NCBI GenBank assembly: GCA_902634515.1
Contig: CACPKH010000002.1
Coordinates: 22,750 to 86,749 of the forward strand
Origin: an uncultured Prochlorococcus sp.
Lineage (GTDB): Bacteria; Cyanobacteriota; Cyanobacteriia; PCC-6307; Cyanobiaceae
Length of the DNA: 64,000 bases
Reading direction: 5' to 3'
Within the stretch, counting starts at the first letter, position 1. Every line of letters starts with the position of its first letter. The notes under the pieces were generated by a model. That model made no database searches, was not told the DNA's origin, and saw nothing but the letters and a program-made list of their open reading frames with translations. The position numbers were made by a program, and so were the translations under genes. Below, one piece after another: positions 38,663 through 48,901 of the stretch.

Positions 38663-40929
38663 TCTAATCCAGTACGTGCAATATCAATGACATCTGCTAG
38701 TGAGCGAATTTGCTGTATGGTTATTTGCAATTGATCTGAATTCTTTAATTCGATTTTTAAATCAATACATGCCGGTTTGCCATAGGCAGTTTTGACACGA
38801 GCATCACTTACGTTGATACCACTATCGGATAGTCTCATCAATATATCTTTAAGCACGCCTACTCTATCGATAACTTCAATTCTTAACTGAGTAGTAAATC
38901 TTTGATCTTGAATGGAGATGTTTTCATTCCATTGAACTGGTAATCTCCGCTCACTTGGTATAGATTCTGCATTAACACAACTTTGTCGATGAACAGTAAT
39001 GCCGTGATTTCCTAAAGAGACAGTACCTAGTATGGCTTCGCCAGGCAGAGGACTGCAGCAGCCTCCTAACCTATAATCTAGTCCTTCTAGTCCAAGGATG
39101 GGAGAGTTTTTAGGTTTAGTTTTTGTGGATAGTGCTGACTCCTTTTGCATAGCAAGCTTTTTTGCAACATCAGCATTTGATTCAGGTGGCTCAGGTTCAA
39201 TATTTTGTAGATGAATTTCTTCTCTTAGACGGTTGAGCACTTGATGCAAAGTAATACCACCAAAGCCAAGTGCAGCTAGTAAGTCATCTGCACTTTTTAC
39301 ATTACATCTTTCAGCTACTTTTTTCATTGCATCACTATTCAGTAAAGATTCAAAACCATCTCTACCTAAATCGCGTTCTAAAAGATCCTTCCCTCGTTGA
39401 ATAGTTTCATCACGATGACTTTTTTTATACCATTGCCGTATTCGATTACGTGCAGTTGGGGTTGCTACAAAATTCAACCAATCAAGACTTGGATGAGCAG
39501 TTTTGTTTGTAAGAATTTCTATAAAATCTCCATTATCAAGTGCAGTTGATAATGGACATAACTTGTCATTGATGCGACTACCATGACAATGGTTGCCAAC
39601 TTCTGAATGAATGCGATAAGCAAAATCTATAGCAGTTGAGCCTTTTCTAAGGCCTACTACATCACCTTTGGGAGTGAATACAAAAACCTCTTCATCAAAT
39701 AAATCTTCTTTGATAGAAGCTAGATAGTCATTATGATCATCATTACCTCCTTCCTGTTGCCATTCTACAAGCTGACGGAGCCAATTGAAACGCTCTGTAT
39801 TGCCAGATGCTGGTGAGCCGCCTTCTTTATATTTCCAGTGTGCAGCTATTCCAAATTCTGCAATTTGATGCATCTCAGGAGTTCTAATTTGGACTTCGAT
39901 AGGCCTATGACGACCAATCACGGCAGTGTGAAGAGATTGGTATCCATTAGGTTTAGGCAAGCCAATATAATCTTTAAAACGACCTGGAATTGGCCTAAAA
40001 GTGTCGTGAACAACTGCTAGAGCTCTATAGCATGCTTCTAGATTTGGAACAATGATGCGCAGTGCGGCAACATCATATATTTCATGAAATTCTTTTTGTT
40101 GGCGTTGCATTTTGCTCCAGATTCCAAAAAGATGTTTTGGTCTTCCATTAATTTCACAATTCTTTAGGCCAGCTTCTAATAGTTTGGTTTTTAGGAGTTG
40201 AACAGTTATTTCTAAACGCTTTTCTCTTTCACTCCTTTTGGTGACTACTTCTTGTTGTATCTCTCTAAAAGCTTCAGGTTCAAGAAGTTTAAATGCGAGA
40301 TCTTCAAGTTCCCATTTGAAACGCCCTATCCCAAGCCTATTTGCCAATGGAGCATAAATTTCTTTTGTTTCTAGTGCTATTCGTTGCTGTTTATCAGATT
40401 GGAGAGAGCCTAAAGTGCGCATATTATGTAATCTGTCCGCTAGTTTGACAAGAACAACTCTGATGTCACAGGCCATAGCAAGAAACATTTTTCGTAGATT
40501 TTCTGCTTGTGCTTCTGTTCGATTGGTGAAATGAATACCGCCTAATTTTGTAACGCCTTCAACTAATCCACTTACTTCTGGTCCAAAGAAATCTTCTAAT
40601 TGATTCAGAGTTAGATCTGTATCTTCTATCGCATCATGTAAGAAACCTGCTGCTATCACAGTTGGACTTGCTCCTATTTCACGTAATAAATCTGCAACTG
40701 CAACTGGATGGACAATGTATGGATCCCCACTAACCCTGAATTGTCCTGTATGTAGGCGGAAAGCTAAATCAAAAGCATTTACAAGTAATGATTCAGAGTC
40801 TGTAGGACATGTTTCTCCTTTTCCTGAAGGAACCCTTGAAATACAATCTTTTAGCCAAGTAGGCAATTCAATACCGTAATCCTCAGGACTTGTAATTGCT
40901 TTGGTTTTTAGCTGAGGTTCTTCAGACAT
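38659..40929 (-). CDS. spoT: bifunctional (p)ppGpp synthetase/hydrolase (Rsh, RelA/SpoT family)
   Basis: A 756-residue long Rsh. An HD hydrolase domain (about 55-210) has YIVHPVAVADLLREIG, AAGFLHDAIEDTDLT and VKLADRLHNMRTL. The synthetase domain (about 260-375) has GRPKHLFGIWSKM, YDVAALRIIV and RFKDYIGLPKPNGYQSLHTA. A TGS domain (EEVFVFTPKGDVVGLRKGST) and a C-terminal ACT domain (QLRIEVIDRVGVLKDILMRL) complete it. All hydrolase histidine/aspartate residues seem present, so it is probably the cell's only, bifunctional enzyme. Divergent from the ABC ATPase gene. Confidence 0.96.
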   Translation of the reverse strand: MSEEPQLKTKAITSPEDYGIELPTWLKDCISRVPSGKGETCPTDSESLLVNAFDLAFRLHTGQFRVSGDPYIVHPVAVADLLREIGASPTVIAAGFLHDAIEDTDLTLNQLEDFFGPEVSGLVEGVTKLGGIHFTNRTEAQAENLRKMFLAMACDIRVVLVKLADRLHNMRTLGSLQSDKQQRIALETKEIYAPLANRLGIGRFKWELEDLAFKLLEPEAFREIQQEVVTKRSEREKRLEITVQLLKTKLLEAGLKNCEINGRPKHLFGIWSKMQRQQKEFHEIYDVAALRIIVPNLEACYRALAVVHDTFRPIPGRFKDYIGLPKPNGYQSLHTAVIGRHRPIEVQIRTPEMHQIAEFGIAAHWKYKEGGSPASGNTERFNWLRQLVEWQQEGGNDDHNDYLASIKEDLFDEEVFVFTPKGDVVGLRKGSTAIDFAYRIHSEVGNHCHGSRINDKLCPLSTALDNGDFIEILTNKTAHPSLDWLNFVATPTARNRIRQWYKKSHRDETIQRGKDLLERDLGRDGFESLLNSDAMKKVAERCNVKSADDLLAALGFGGITLHQVLNRLREEIHLQNIEPEPPESNADVAKKLAMQKESALSTKTKPKNSPILGLEGLDYRLGGCCSPLPGEAILGTVSLGNHGITVHRQSCVNAESIPSERRLPVQWNENISIQDQRFTTQLRIEVIDRVGVLKDILMRLSDSGINVSDARVKTAYGKPACIDLKIELKNSDQLQITIQQIRSLADVIDIARTGLD

Positions 40930-41042
40930 TACCTAATTACAGCCAAAGTTGGCCTGTGTTGAATTTGATCTTGAGGTGGCTTTAGCATCCGACTTAGCGG
41001 ATAATACATTTTATTCAGGGTTTATACCTCTTGCTACACCCT

Positions 41043-42647
41043 ATGCCTAGTTCTTTAGGGGATGTTTTAAATGTTCAAGATTTAAAAGTGTGCTACCCAA
41101 ATAGCACTAAGTGGATTCTTAATGGGTTTAATTTAAATATTGCAGCTGGAGAACGGTTGGCACTTATTGGTAGCTCAGGTTCTGGGAAAAGTACAGTCGC
41201 AAAGGTTTTGATGCAGATTCTTCCTCAAGGTAGCGTTTGCAGTGGAGATTTGTACTTACTTGGGCAGAATCTTTTAAAATTAAATAAGGCTGGCTTACAA
41301 AAAGTCAGAGGAGAATTAGTTGGATTAGTGTTTCAGGATCCAATGACAAGGCTTAACCCTTTAATGACAATTGGCGACCATTTACTTGATACGTTAAAAG
41401 CCCATCACTCTCAATCGACAAGTGTGCGTTTGAAGATTCGCGCCGAAGAATTATTAGTAAAAGTTGGCCTAAATCCAGATCGCTTTAACTCTTTTCCTCA
41501 TGAATTTAGTGGTGGAATGCGTCAAAGGGTGGCAATTGCTTTGGCGATAGCCTTAAATCCACCTTTGATAATTGCAGATGAACCTACTTCGAGTCTTGAT
41601 GTTGAAGTAGCCAATCAAGTTATGGCAGAGTTAAACCGTCTCTGTGATGAACTTGAGAGCTCTCTTTTATTAATTAGTCACGACTTGGCTCTTGCATCTC
41701 GATGGTGTGAACGCATGGTAATTCTTGAGCAAGGAAAGGTAGTTGAAGAAGGCTTGACCAGAGATATTCTTGTTAGTCCTAAATCTTCTCTTGGCAACAG
41801 ACTCGTCAATGCCGCTAAAGCAAGAGAATTGAAAAGCTTCACATTAGAGCCTAAAGCTGAGGTGGCTTTAGAAGTTGATAGATTGCGTTGCTGGCATTCA
41901 GAAGGGGGAATGCCTTGGGAATTTAATTGGAATAAAGCTATTGATGAAGTCTCTTTTTCTATTCGGGCAGGAGAAACACTTGGATTAGTAGGAGTCTCAG
42001 GCTGCGGGAAAAGCACTTTGTGCAGAGCTCTTATGGGTTTATTGCCCATTAGAGGAGGTGATGTGAAAGTGTTTGGTAAAACCTTAGGGCGCCTAAATAG
42101 AAAATCTTTAAAACAAGTCAGGCAATCATTGCAAATGGTATTTCAGGATCCTTTTGCTTCATTAAATCCAAAAATGACGGTCTCACAAAATATTGCTGAC
42201 CCTATTCTTGTTCATCAATTATCTAATCGTTCCCAAGCAAAAGAAAAAACAAGACAATTGTTAGAGCAAGTTGGTCTTTCCCCTCCTGAGAAATTTCAGA
42301 ATCGAATGCCAAGCCAACTTTCTGGTGGACAGCAACAAAGAGTAGCTATAGCTAGAGCACTGTCTCTAAACCCTAAGATTCTTATTTGTGACGAAAGTGT
42401 CAGTATGCTGGATGCTGAGATTCAATTAGAAATTCTTGAATTGTTAAACTCTTTACAAGGCCAGTTAGGGTTGTCAATTTTGTTTATTACTCATGACTTG
42501 TTAGTGGCTCGTGGTTTTTGCCATAGAGTGGCTGTAATAGACCAAGGCAAGATTGTCGAAGAAGGGTTGGCAAAGGATTTATTTGAAAAGCCTCTTTCAG
42601 CTATTACTAGGAAATTAGTTAAGGCGTGTCCTCGTATTAGAGTTTAA
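41043..42647 (+). CDS. double ABC ATPase (peptide/nickel-type, DppD-DppF fusion)
   Basis: About 534 residues with two full nucleotide-binding domains. Domain 1: Walker A GSSGSGKSTV, signature EFSGGMRQRVAIALA, Walker B LIIADEPTSSLDVE. Domain 2 (from about 295): GVSGCGKSTL, QLSGGQQQRVAIARA and LICDESVSMLDAE, where Ser replaces the usual Pro after the Walker B glutamate. Each half matches oligopeptide-importer ATPases, here fused as in YejF-like proteins. No permease or binding protein is nearby, so it is an orphan in this window. The open frame reaches TTG 41031; I prefer ATG 41043. Confidence 0.92.
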   Translation: MPSSLGDVLNVQDLKVCYPNSTKWILNGFNLNIAAGERLALIGSSGSGKSTVAKVLMQILPQGSVCSGDLYLLGQNLLKLNKAGLQKVRGELVGLVFQDPMTRLNPLMTIGDHLLDTLKAHHSQSTSVRLKIRAEELLVKVGLNPDRFNSFPHEFSGGMRQRVAIALAIALNPPLIIADEPTSSLDVEVANQVMAELNRLCDELESSLLLISHDLALASRWCERMVILEQGKVVEEGLTRDILVSPKSSLGNRLVNAAKARELKSFTLEPKAEVALEVDRLRCWHSEGGMPWEFNWNKAIDEVSFSIRAGETLGLVGVSGCGKSTLCRALMGLLPIRGGDVKVFGKTLGRLNRKSLKQVRQSLQMVFQDPFASLNPKMTVSQNIADPILVHQLSNRSQAKEKTRQLLEQVGLSPPEKFQNRMPSQLSGGQQQRVAIARALSLNPKILICDESVSMLDAEIQLEILELLNSLQGQLGLSILFITHDLLVARGFCHRVAVIDQGKIVEEGLAKDLFEKPLSAITRKLVKACPRIRV

Positions 42648-42657
42648 ACTCAGCAAT

Positions 42658-43620
42658 TTATTTTTGTCTTAAAGTTTTTAATAAGGATTCAAATTTACTT
42701 GGTAGTGGAGCATTGAAAACCAAGTTTTCATTATTGTCTGGATGTTGTAATCCAAGTTGAATTGCATGTAAAGCTTGCCCTGTAAGCTTAATAGGTGTTT
42801 TTTTGCATCTACTGTAAGTCTGATCTCCTAAAATTGGATGACCAAAATGTGCGCAGTGAACACGAATCTGATGGGTACGACCAGTATCTAATTTAAACCG
42901 AAGAAGTGAATAGTCTCCTAGCCTTTCTTCTAGCTTCCAGTGTGTACATGCATGTCGTCCAGAATCATCAGAAACAACGGCATATTTCTTTCTATCAACA
43001 GGATGTCTTCCTATCGATCCAATAATAGTCCCTTGATCACCTTTGGGGACTCCATGCACAATGGCTATATATTCTCTAGAAGCCACTCTTTTTTGGATTT
43101 GTTTTTGTAGGCTGACTAAGGCTTCTTGACTCTTCGCAATGACGATACAACCAGTTGTATCTTTATCTAATCTATGAACTATCCCAGGCCGTAATTTGCC
43201 ATTGATTCCAGGTAGATTTTCACAGTGTTCTAGTAGACCATTTACCAAGGTTCCAGTTTTATGACCTGGAGCTGGGTGAACTGCGATGCCAGCTTCTTTA
43301 TTGATTACAATTATATGTGCATCTTCATAAAGCACCTCTAAGGACATTCTTTCTGGCTTGAGATAGGGAAGTGGTTCTGGAGGTGGTAGCCATAATTTAA
43401 TTTCATCTCCTTTTCTTAGAGGTGTTTTTGCTTTTGCTGTAATTTCATTAATTTTTACATAGCCATTGTTGATAAATTTTTGAATTCTTGATCTACTTTG
43501 CTCTGGACGTTGACTCACAAGCCAGCGATCAAGACGCATTGGCAAAGGCTTAGGATAATGAAGTATTACAACCTCCCCTTCTCCTTCTCCAAACCCTTGT
43601 TTGAAAACAGACTCTTTCAT
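42658..43620 (-). CDS. rluD: RluD-family 23S rRNA pseudouridine synthase
   Basis: A 320-residue enzyme with an N-terminal S4 RNA-binding domain (MRLDRWLVSQRPEQSRSRIQ and following) and a pseudouridine synthase core. The catalytic aspartate is in RPGIVHRLDKDTTGCIVIAK; RTHQIRVHCAHFGHPILGDQ is the conserved C-terminal block. Target sites cannot be read. It overlaps rbgA by four bases, forming a ribosome-biogenesis pair. Confidence 0.93.
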   Translation of the reverse strand: MKESVFKQGFGEGEGEVVILHYPKPLPMRLDRWLVSQRPEQSRSRIQKFINNGYVKINEITAKAKTPLRKGDEIKLWLPPPEPLPYLKPERMSLEVLYEDAHIIVINKEAGIAVHPAPGHKTGTLVNGLLEHCENLPGINGKLRPGIVHRLDKDTTGCIVIAKSQEALVSLQKQIQKRVASREYIAIVHGVPKGDQGTIIGSIGRHPVDRKKYAVVSDDSGRHACTHWKLEERLGDYSLLRFKLDTGRTHQIRVHCAHFGHPILGDQTYSRCKKTPIKLTGQALHAIQLGLQHPDNNENLVFNAPLPSKFESLLKTLRQK

Positions 43621-44480
43621 GCTGGCTGATCAAGAGTGATTTGACCAAGTAATGCTTTCCTGTAATCATCTAATAGTTTTTGAGCCATTCTTCGAATATC
43701 CTTTGATGTGTGTAATATTGCAGTATCTAGTAGCCATCTATGAGGATCATTGCCACAACTTTCGAGACTTATGCCATAGCGCTTGTATATTGAATTATTT
43801 ATAGATAAGTATGTGCTCTCTCCTAAATTGGGAAGCATCTTTAAGAATGCAAGGGCAACTAATTCAACGTCGTAAGCACCTTGTCCAATATCATCACATA
43901 TAGCAAGTCTCAATGCTGCCTGTTGATTTTCTAATTGAGGAGGTAACACTCCAGGAGCATCTAGAAGATCAATTTTTTGATCTAGTCTCACCCATTGCAA
44001 AGATCTTGTTACACCGGCACGACGAGAGCTTGAAACTACTTTCTTTTGAATCAACCTGTTGATGAGAGCAGATTTTCCAACATTTGGGAATCCAAGCAAA
44101 AGGGCCCTAACAGCTCGCATCTTCATTCCTCTTAATTTGCGTCGTTGATTTAATGCATGTCCTAATTCAATAGCAGCTTTTTTTATTTTGGTAACACCTT
44201 CACCAGTTTTAGCGTTACACCACAATGGATATTGGTCGGTTTTTTTAAACCATTCATTCCATTTTTCAATATTTTTTGAAGTAACCATGTCTTTGCGGTT
44301 GATTACTAATAAATGCTTTTTATTAGTAATCCATTGTTGAAGATGAGGGTGAGAAGTGGATAGGGGTATGCGTGCATCTCTTACTTCTATTACAAGATCA
44401 ACTTTTTCAAGATTTTTACTTAATTGTTTTTCGGCCTTTGCTATGTGGCCTGGATACCACTGAATAATTGAGGTGCTCAC
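43617..44480 (-). CDS. rbgA: ribosome biogenesis GTPase A (RbgA/YlqF)
   Basis: A 287-residue circularly permuted GTPase. IIQWYPGHIAKAEKQLSKNL is the family N-terminus; the G4 motif NRKD (LVINRKDMVTS, about residue 60) precedes G1 GFPNVGKSALINRL (about 130), and G3 is LDAPGVLPPQ. It helps mature the large ribosomal subunit. Start GTG at 44480. Co-transcribed with rluD through an ATGA overlap; divergent from pgk. Confidence 0.94.
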   Translation of the reverse strand: MSTSIIQWYPGHIAKAEKQLSKNLEKVDLVIEVRDARIPLSTSHPHLQQWITNKKHLLVINRKDMVTSKNIEKWNEWFKKTDQYPLWCNAKTGEGVTKIKKAAIELGHALNQRRKLRGMKMRAVRALLLGFPNVGKSALINRLIQKKVVSSSRRAGVTRSLQWVRLDQKIDLLDAPGVLPPQLENQQAALRLAICDDIGQGAYDVELVALAFLKMLPNLGESTYLSINNSIYKRYGISLESCGNDPHRWLLDTAILHTSKDIRRMAQKLLDDYRKALLGQITLDQPA

Positions 44481-44619
44481 GGCACTAGTAATACAGGGTA
44501 ATGCGCAAGTTGAATCAGCTTGGATTCCGATTTTATCTTGTTTTTTGGTAGTACAGCCATGTTCAGATAGTATCTCTGGCTAATAAATTGGCCATTAATT
44601 CACTCCTCAGGTTATTGTC

Positions 44620-44646
44620 AAGCCCGTTTTATGTTTTCAAGGGCTT
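44620..44646 (+). promoter_or_regulatory. hairpin in the pgk leader
   Basis: AAGCCC at 44620-44625 is complementary to GGGCTT at 44641-44646 with a 15-base loop. It ends four bases before the pgk ATG at 44651, where no Shine-Dalgarno sequence is visible. A structure here could influence initiation; this is inference, since only base complementarity is seen. Confidence 0.35.
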
Positions 44647-44650
44647 TCCT

Positions 44651-45859
44651 ATGTCAAAGCGTTCTCTCTCTAGTCTCAGCGTAGAGGAGCTATGCGGCAA
44701 GCGTGTATTAGTAAGGGTTGACTTCAATGTCCCTCTTAGTGATGACGGTTCTATAACCGATGACACAAGGATTCGTGCAGCTTTGCCAACTATTAAAGAT
44801 TTGATAGAAAAAGATGCGAAAGTCATTCTTTCTGCACATTTTGGTAGACCTAAAGGTCAAGTGAATGAGGATATGCGTCTTTCTCCTGTAGCAAAAAGAT
44901 TGTCTGAATTATTAGGAAAATCTGTAGTTAAAACTGAAAGTTGTATTGGCCCAGATGCTCAATCGAAAGTTGATGCTATGAACAACGGGGATATTGTTTT
45001 GCTGGAAAATGTTCGTTTTATTTCTGGAGAAGAAAAAAATGATACAGATTTTTCTCAAAAATTGTCTTCTTTAGCTGAGGTTTATGTAAATGATGCCTTT
45101 GGTGCCGCTCATAGAGCCCATGCTTCTACTGAAGGTGTAACAAAATTTCTGAAGCCAAATGTTGCTGGTTATTTAATGGAGAAGGAACTTCAATACTTAC
45201 AAGGGGCTATTGATTCTCCAAAGAGACCTTTAGCGGCAATTGTTGGTGGATCTAAAGTCAGTAGTAAAATAGGGGTATTGGAATCCTTAATTGATAAATG
45301 CGACAAAGTTCTTTTAGGTGGAGGTATGATATTTACTTTTTATAAAGCAAGAGGACTGTCTGTTGGCAAAAGTTTAGTTGAGGATGACAAGGTAGAACTT
45401 GCAAAGCAACTTGAAAAAAAAGCTTTAGAAAAAGGTGTTGAATTTCTTTTGCCAACGGATGTCGTTTTGGCTGATAATTTTTCACCAGATGCTAATAGTC
45501 AAATATCTTCTATTAATTCCATTCCTGAAGGCTGGATGGGCTTAGATATAGGACCTGACTCAGTAACTCTGTTTCAAGAAGCTCTCAGTGACTGTCAAAC
45601 AGTTATTTGGAATGGACCTATGGGAGTTTTTGAGTTTGATAAATTCTCACAAGGAACCAACTCAATTGCTACTACTTTGGCTCATTTAGGTGAAAAAGGT
45701 TGTTGCACCATTATTGGAGGAGGAGACTCAGTTGCCGCAGTAGAGAAGGCTGGCTTGGCAGATAAAATGTCTCATATCTCTACTGGTGGTGGAGCTAGTC
45801 TTGAATTGCTTGAGGGTAAAGTCCTTCCTGGGGTAGCTGCTCTTGATGATTCTATTTGA
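44651..45859 (+). CDS. pgk: phosphoglycerate kinase
   Basis: A 402-residue enzyme of the Calvin cycle and glycolysis. [31 protein letters not shown] and [12 protein letters not shown] bind 3-phosphoglycerate; [15 protein letters not shown] and [12 protein letters not shown] follow; [19 protein letters not shown] and [15 protein letters not shown] lie in the nucleotide domain, and [14 protein letters not shown] with [14 protein letters not shown] ends it. The frame is open 21 codons further to TTG 44588, but [20 protein letters not shown] is the family start, so ATG 44651 is used. It is monocistronic, divergent from rbgA. Confidence 0.97.
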   Translation: MSKRSLSSLSVEELCGKRVLVRVDFNVPLSDDGSITDDTRIRAALPTIKDLIEKDAKVILSAHFGRPKGQVNEDMRLSPVAKRLSELLGKSVVKTESCIGPDAQSKVDAMNNGDIVLLENVRFISGEEKNDTDFSQKLSSLAEVYVNDAFGAAHRAHASTEGVTKFLKPNVAGYLMEKELQYLQGAIDSPKRPLAAIVGGSKVSSKIGVLESLIDKCDKVLLGGGMIFTFYKARGLSVGKSLVEDDKVELAKQLEKKALEKGVEFLLPTDVVLADNFSPDANSQISSINSIPEGWMGLDIGPDSVTLFQEALSDCQTVIWNGPMGVFEFDKFSQGTNSIATTLAHLGEKGCCTIIGGGDSVAAVEKAGLADKMSHISTGGGASLELLEGKVLPGVAALDDSI

Positions 45860-45923
45860 ATGCAAAAAGATCATAAGAATTAATTGATTCTTTGAAAAAA
45901 AACTGTTATAAGTGGATGATTTT

Positions 45924-46667
45924 TTAAAAAGAAAAGTCGTTTTGATTAGACACTACTTTAACGAGTTTGGTAATAGATATTAATCCTTCAGGGTGAGCAA
46001 TAATTGCAGCCCATCTTTGATTTCCTGGATCTAATGGTGCTTTGACAGTTTTAAATATTCCCCCTGATCCCATTGGCTTAAGTTGCATACCTCCTTGTAA
46101 AAAAATCACTTGTTTTTGATCTTTTAAATGCATTAAACCACCTGCAATTATAGAGTTTTCTAATGGCTTATTAATTATAATATCTATATCGTACCAGCTT
46201 CCTGTAAGAGCCACATCAGGAACTTGCAAAGTAATCTCAATAGGTTTCTTTGTAGCACTTAATATAGAGGATTCACTTATTACTTCGCTGTTTATTATTT
46301 TCCCATTTTTGATATCAATTGCAAGTGTTTGATTGGCTTTTAAAGAGTAATCTTGATTGCCTAGTTTTTTCTTAGCCGTGATTAATAATTCAATAGACTT
46401 TCGCTTGTTTTTTAATTCTTTTGTAGGATTGACAGTCCATTTTGCATTAGAGAACTCTTTTCGAAACAATAGGAGCTTTCTTTCTATATCTAAGGCAATT
46501 TCTTTGTCGATAAGATTATTGAGCTTTGAAAAATCATTACTATTCAAAGAATTTTCTATTTCTTGGCTCAGCTTTTTAAGATTTATTTCTTGAGCATAAC
46601 TGGACTCAAGACATGACAGGATGAATACAATCCATACATTTAGAGTCAATTTGATTAAATGATGCAC
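45924..46667 (-). CDS. exported protein of unknown function
   Basis: A 247-residue protein with a clear signal peptide (LIKLTLNVWIVFILSCLESSYA, cleavage near 25-26). The N-terminal half is lysine-rich and helical; the second half (from about 140, IEITLQVPDVALTGSWYDID) looks like a beta-sandwich, with GGLMHLKDQKQVIFLQGGMQ. I do not recognise a named family, though secreted proteins of this layout are common in marine cyanobacteria. Start GTG 46667. Divergent from murG. Confidence 0.75.
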   Translation of the reverse strand: MHHLIKLTLNVWIVFILSCLESSYAQEINLKKLSQEIENSLNSNDFSKLNNLIDKEIALDIERKLLLFRKEFSNAKWTVNPTKELKNKRKSIELLITAKKKLGNQDYSLKANQTLAIDIKNGKIINSEVISESSILSATKKPIEITLQVPDVALTGSWYDIDIIINKPLENSIIAGGLMHLKDQKQVIFLQGGMQLKPMGSGGIFKTVKAPLDPGNQRWAAIIAHPEGLISITKLVKVVSNQNDFSF

Positions 46668-46725
46668 GTTTTGAATCGTTTTTTTACTTATAACGTAAGC
46701 GTAGGTATTAATAGAGATTATTTCT

Positions 46726-47811
46726 ATGCCTAGGCTATTAATTGCTGCCAGTGGGACAGGTGGTCATATTTTTCCTGCTCTTGCTATTGCAGAAGCATTG
46801 TCGAAATCTTGGGAAATTAATTGGTTAGGTGTTCCTGATCGATTAGAGGTTCAATTGGTACCCAAGAAATATGAGCTGACTACTATTGCATTGCAAGGGT
46901 TTAGCAAAGGTGGATTGCGCAAATTAATTCAATTACTCAGAGTCATTTCTGCAACTTACTTAGTTATAAGATTGATTCAAAGAAAAAGGATTCAAATAGT
47001 TTTTACAACAGGTGGGTATATTTCGGCTCCTGCGATTCTGGCAGCAAAATTGTGCCGAAAGAAAGTGATGCTTCATGAATCCAATGCATACCCAGGAAAA
47101 GTGACCAGACTTTTAGGGAGATTTTGTGATGTAGTTGCACTTGGCTTGCCTACTGCTGTGGAATATTTGCCTAATTGCCAATCAGTTGTAACTGGAACGC
47201 CTGTTAGAAAAAGTTTTCTGATATCTCATGACCTACCGTCATGGGTGCCGATTGGTAAGGGACCACTAATTGTTGTAATTGGTGGGAGTCAGGGTGCAAT
47301 TGGTTTAAATCAAATGGTTAGGAATACTTTGCCTTATTTACTTGAAAATGGATGTAGGGTAGTTCACATTATTGGGAAGAATGAAATACAAGCAACTCCT
47401 AATCAAAACTTAGTTGAAAAGACCTTTACGGATGAAATTCCTTCTTTATTACAGCATGCAGATCTCGTTATCAGTAGAGCAGGTGCTGGAACTTTAAGTG
47501 AACTCGCAGTTTCAAGCTCTCCTGCAATTCTAGTGCCATACCCTTATGCAACTGATGCTCATCAAGATTTAAATGCTGCTTATGCCGCTCAGTTTGGTGG
47601 AGCATTAATTGTGCATCAACACCCACCTGACATGAAAGGTTTGACTAATGCATTGAATCGAGTATTGTCTGAACGTCTAACTTCTAGTAGTCAATCTTCT
47701 GCATTCCTCTCTCAAATGAAGATAGGTATGATGAATATTGCCCAGAAGGAGGCTCATAATCATGTGATTGACCTTTTGAAAAAACTGACTATAGGCTCTC
47801 TCGCATCTTAG
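46726..47811 (+). CDS. murG: UDP-GlcNAc:undecaprenyl-PP-MurNAc-pentapeptide GlcNAc transferase (MurG)
   Basis: A 361-residue GT-B glycosyltransferase making lipid II at the inner membrane face. [20 protein letters not shown] (G loop 1), [48 protein letters not shown] (G loop 3) and [13 protein letters not shown] with [16 protein letters not shown] are the conserved blocks. It overlaps convergent cobC by 23 bases at the 3' end. No other mur gene is adjacent. Confidence 0.97.
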   Translation: MPRLLIAASGTGGHIFPALAIAEALSKSWEINWLGVPDRLEVQLVPKKYELTTIALQGFSKGGLRKLIQLLRVISATYLVIRLIQRKRIQIVFTTGGYISAPAILAAKLCRKKVMLHESNAYPGKVTRLLGRFCDVVALGLPTAVEYLPNCQSVVTGTPVRKSFLISHDLPSWVPIGKGPLIVVIGGSQGAIGLNQMVRNTLPYLLENGCRVVHIIGKNEIQATPNQNLVEKTFTDEIPSLLQHADLVISRAGAGTLSELAVSSSPAILVPYPYATDAHQDLNAAYAAQFGGALIVHQHPPDMKGLTNALNRVLSERLTSSSQSSAFLSQMKIGMMNIAQKEAHNHVIDLLKKLTIGSLAS

Positions 47812-48901
47812 TAATGATTAGTTGATTATCTTCTTTTGTTTGTAGGCTTATACGTAGCCATGTTTCTCCTAGACCTTTGAATGACCTACAATCTCTTAGC
47901 AGGATCCCTTTTTGAGCTAGTTTTTCACGCAAACTGGTTAAAGGTTGACGACTTTCAATTAATTGAAAATTAGTTGAGGAAGGATGAGCAATAATTCCTG
48001 GAAGTGTAGATAGATGATAATTCAGCCATTTCCCTTCATTGATAACCCAATTTTCTACTTTTTTAATTTGCCTTACCATTACTGATTGATTACTCATTAA
48101 CATTAACCCTACAGATAAAGCTATTCCATTGACTGGCCATGGATCTCTGAGAATTTGCCATTGCTTGAGTCGTTTTGGCTGACTAATGGCATATCCAAGT
48201 CTTAACCCAGCAATAGCGAAGATCTTAGTGAGACTTCTTATTACAATAAGGTTCTTATAATTTTTCACTAATGGAATGAGTGATTGTTGCTCTCCCTTAG
48301 GAACTAGGGGTAGGAATGCTTCATCACAGATGACGAGATCATTGGTTTTCAATAATACTTCTAGTGATTTACGACTCCATAGTTGACCAGTAGGATTATG
48401 AGGGTTTGTTATCCAAACAACTTTTGACTTTAGGTCTAAAGGAAATTTCTGAGGAAAATTGGATTTCCAAGATAGAGGTAGAGGAACTTCTAGATAGCTT
48501 CCATTCCAACAGTGAAGTGCTCTTTTATAGTCTGAAAAGCCTGGCGAAGGAAGTGCACTAATACCAGAATGCGAGGCATCACGAGCTGCCCAGGTTAGGA
48601 GTTCAGCTGCTCCATTGCCTGGAAGGACCATTGATGGGTCTATAGAATGCCATTGGCCGATTGACTTTTTTAGTTCTGAATAATGTAAATCTGGATAGCT
48701 TCTGATCTCAATACCCTTTATGGCTTGATTGATGCAATCATGAATCTCATTAGGATGCTCAAAAGGCACTATGGATGCACTGGCATCAATAAGTTCGTTT
48801 GTATTCAGCCCTAATCTCTTCGCTTCTTGACAGATATTCCCACCATGTTGAATAACTATAGATTTATTATTTTGTGTTGATAAGTTTTTTTTTATATCCA
48901 T
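47789..48901 (-). CDS. cobC: class I/II aminotransferase, CobC/CobD (threonine-phosphate decarboxylase)-like
   Basis: A 370-residue PLP enzyme. [20 protein letters not shown] with [13 protein letters not shown] is the characteristic start of the L-threonine-O-3-phosphate decarboxylase group, which makes the aminopropanol linker of cobamides. [37 protein letters not shown] and the PLP lysine in [17 protein letters not shown] are intact. Prochlorococcus makes pseudocobalamin, which fits. A HisC-like role cannot be excluded. It overlaps pyrD by 10 bases and is third in rnhA-pyrD-cobC. Confidence 0.82.
   Translation of the reverse strand: MDIKKNLSTQNNKSIVIQHGGNICQEAKRLGLNTNELIDASASIVPFEHPNEIHDCINQAIKGIEIRSYPDLHYSELKKSIGQWHSIDPSMVLPGNGAAELLTWAARDASHSGISALPSPGFSDYKRALHCWNGSYLEVPLPLSWKSNFPQKFPLDLKSKVVWITNPHNPTGQLWSRKSLEVLLKTNDLVICDEAFLPLVPKGEQQSLIPLVKNYKNLIVIRSLTKIFAIAGLRLGYAISQPKRLKQWQILRDPWPVNGIALSVGLMLMSNQSVMVRQIKKVENWVINEGKWLNYHLSTLPGIIAHPSSTNFQLIESRQPLTSLREKLAQKGILLRDCRSFKGLGETWLRISLQTKEDNQLIITKMRESL

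Noticed and set aside
40987..41002. ATCCG/CGGAT inverted repeat between rsh and the ABC ATPase gene
   Set aside because: Five-pair arms are too short to distinguish from chance in a region of about 100 bases.
41678..42049. 123-codon antisense open frame inside the double ABC ATPase
   Set aside because: Entirely within a well-conserved gene on the other strand and without protein-like motifs.
45878..45897. AAGAAT/ATTCTT hairpin after pgk as a terminator
   Set aside because: AT-only six-pair stem followed by an A-run instead of T on the plus strand; on the minus strand the T-run is weak. Not convincing.
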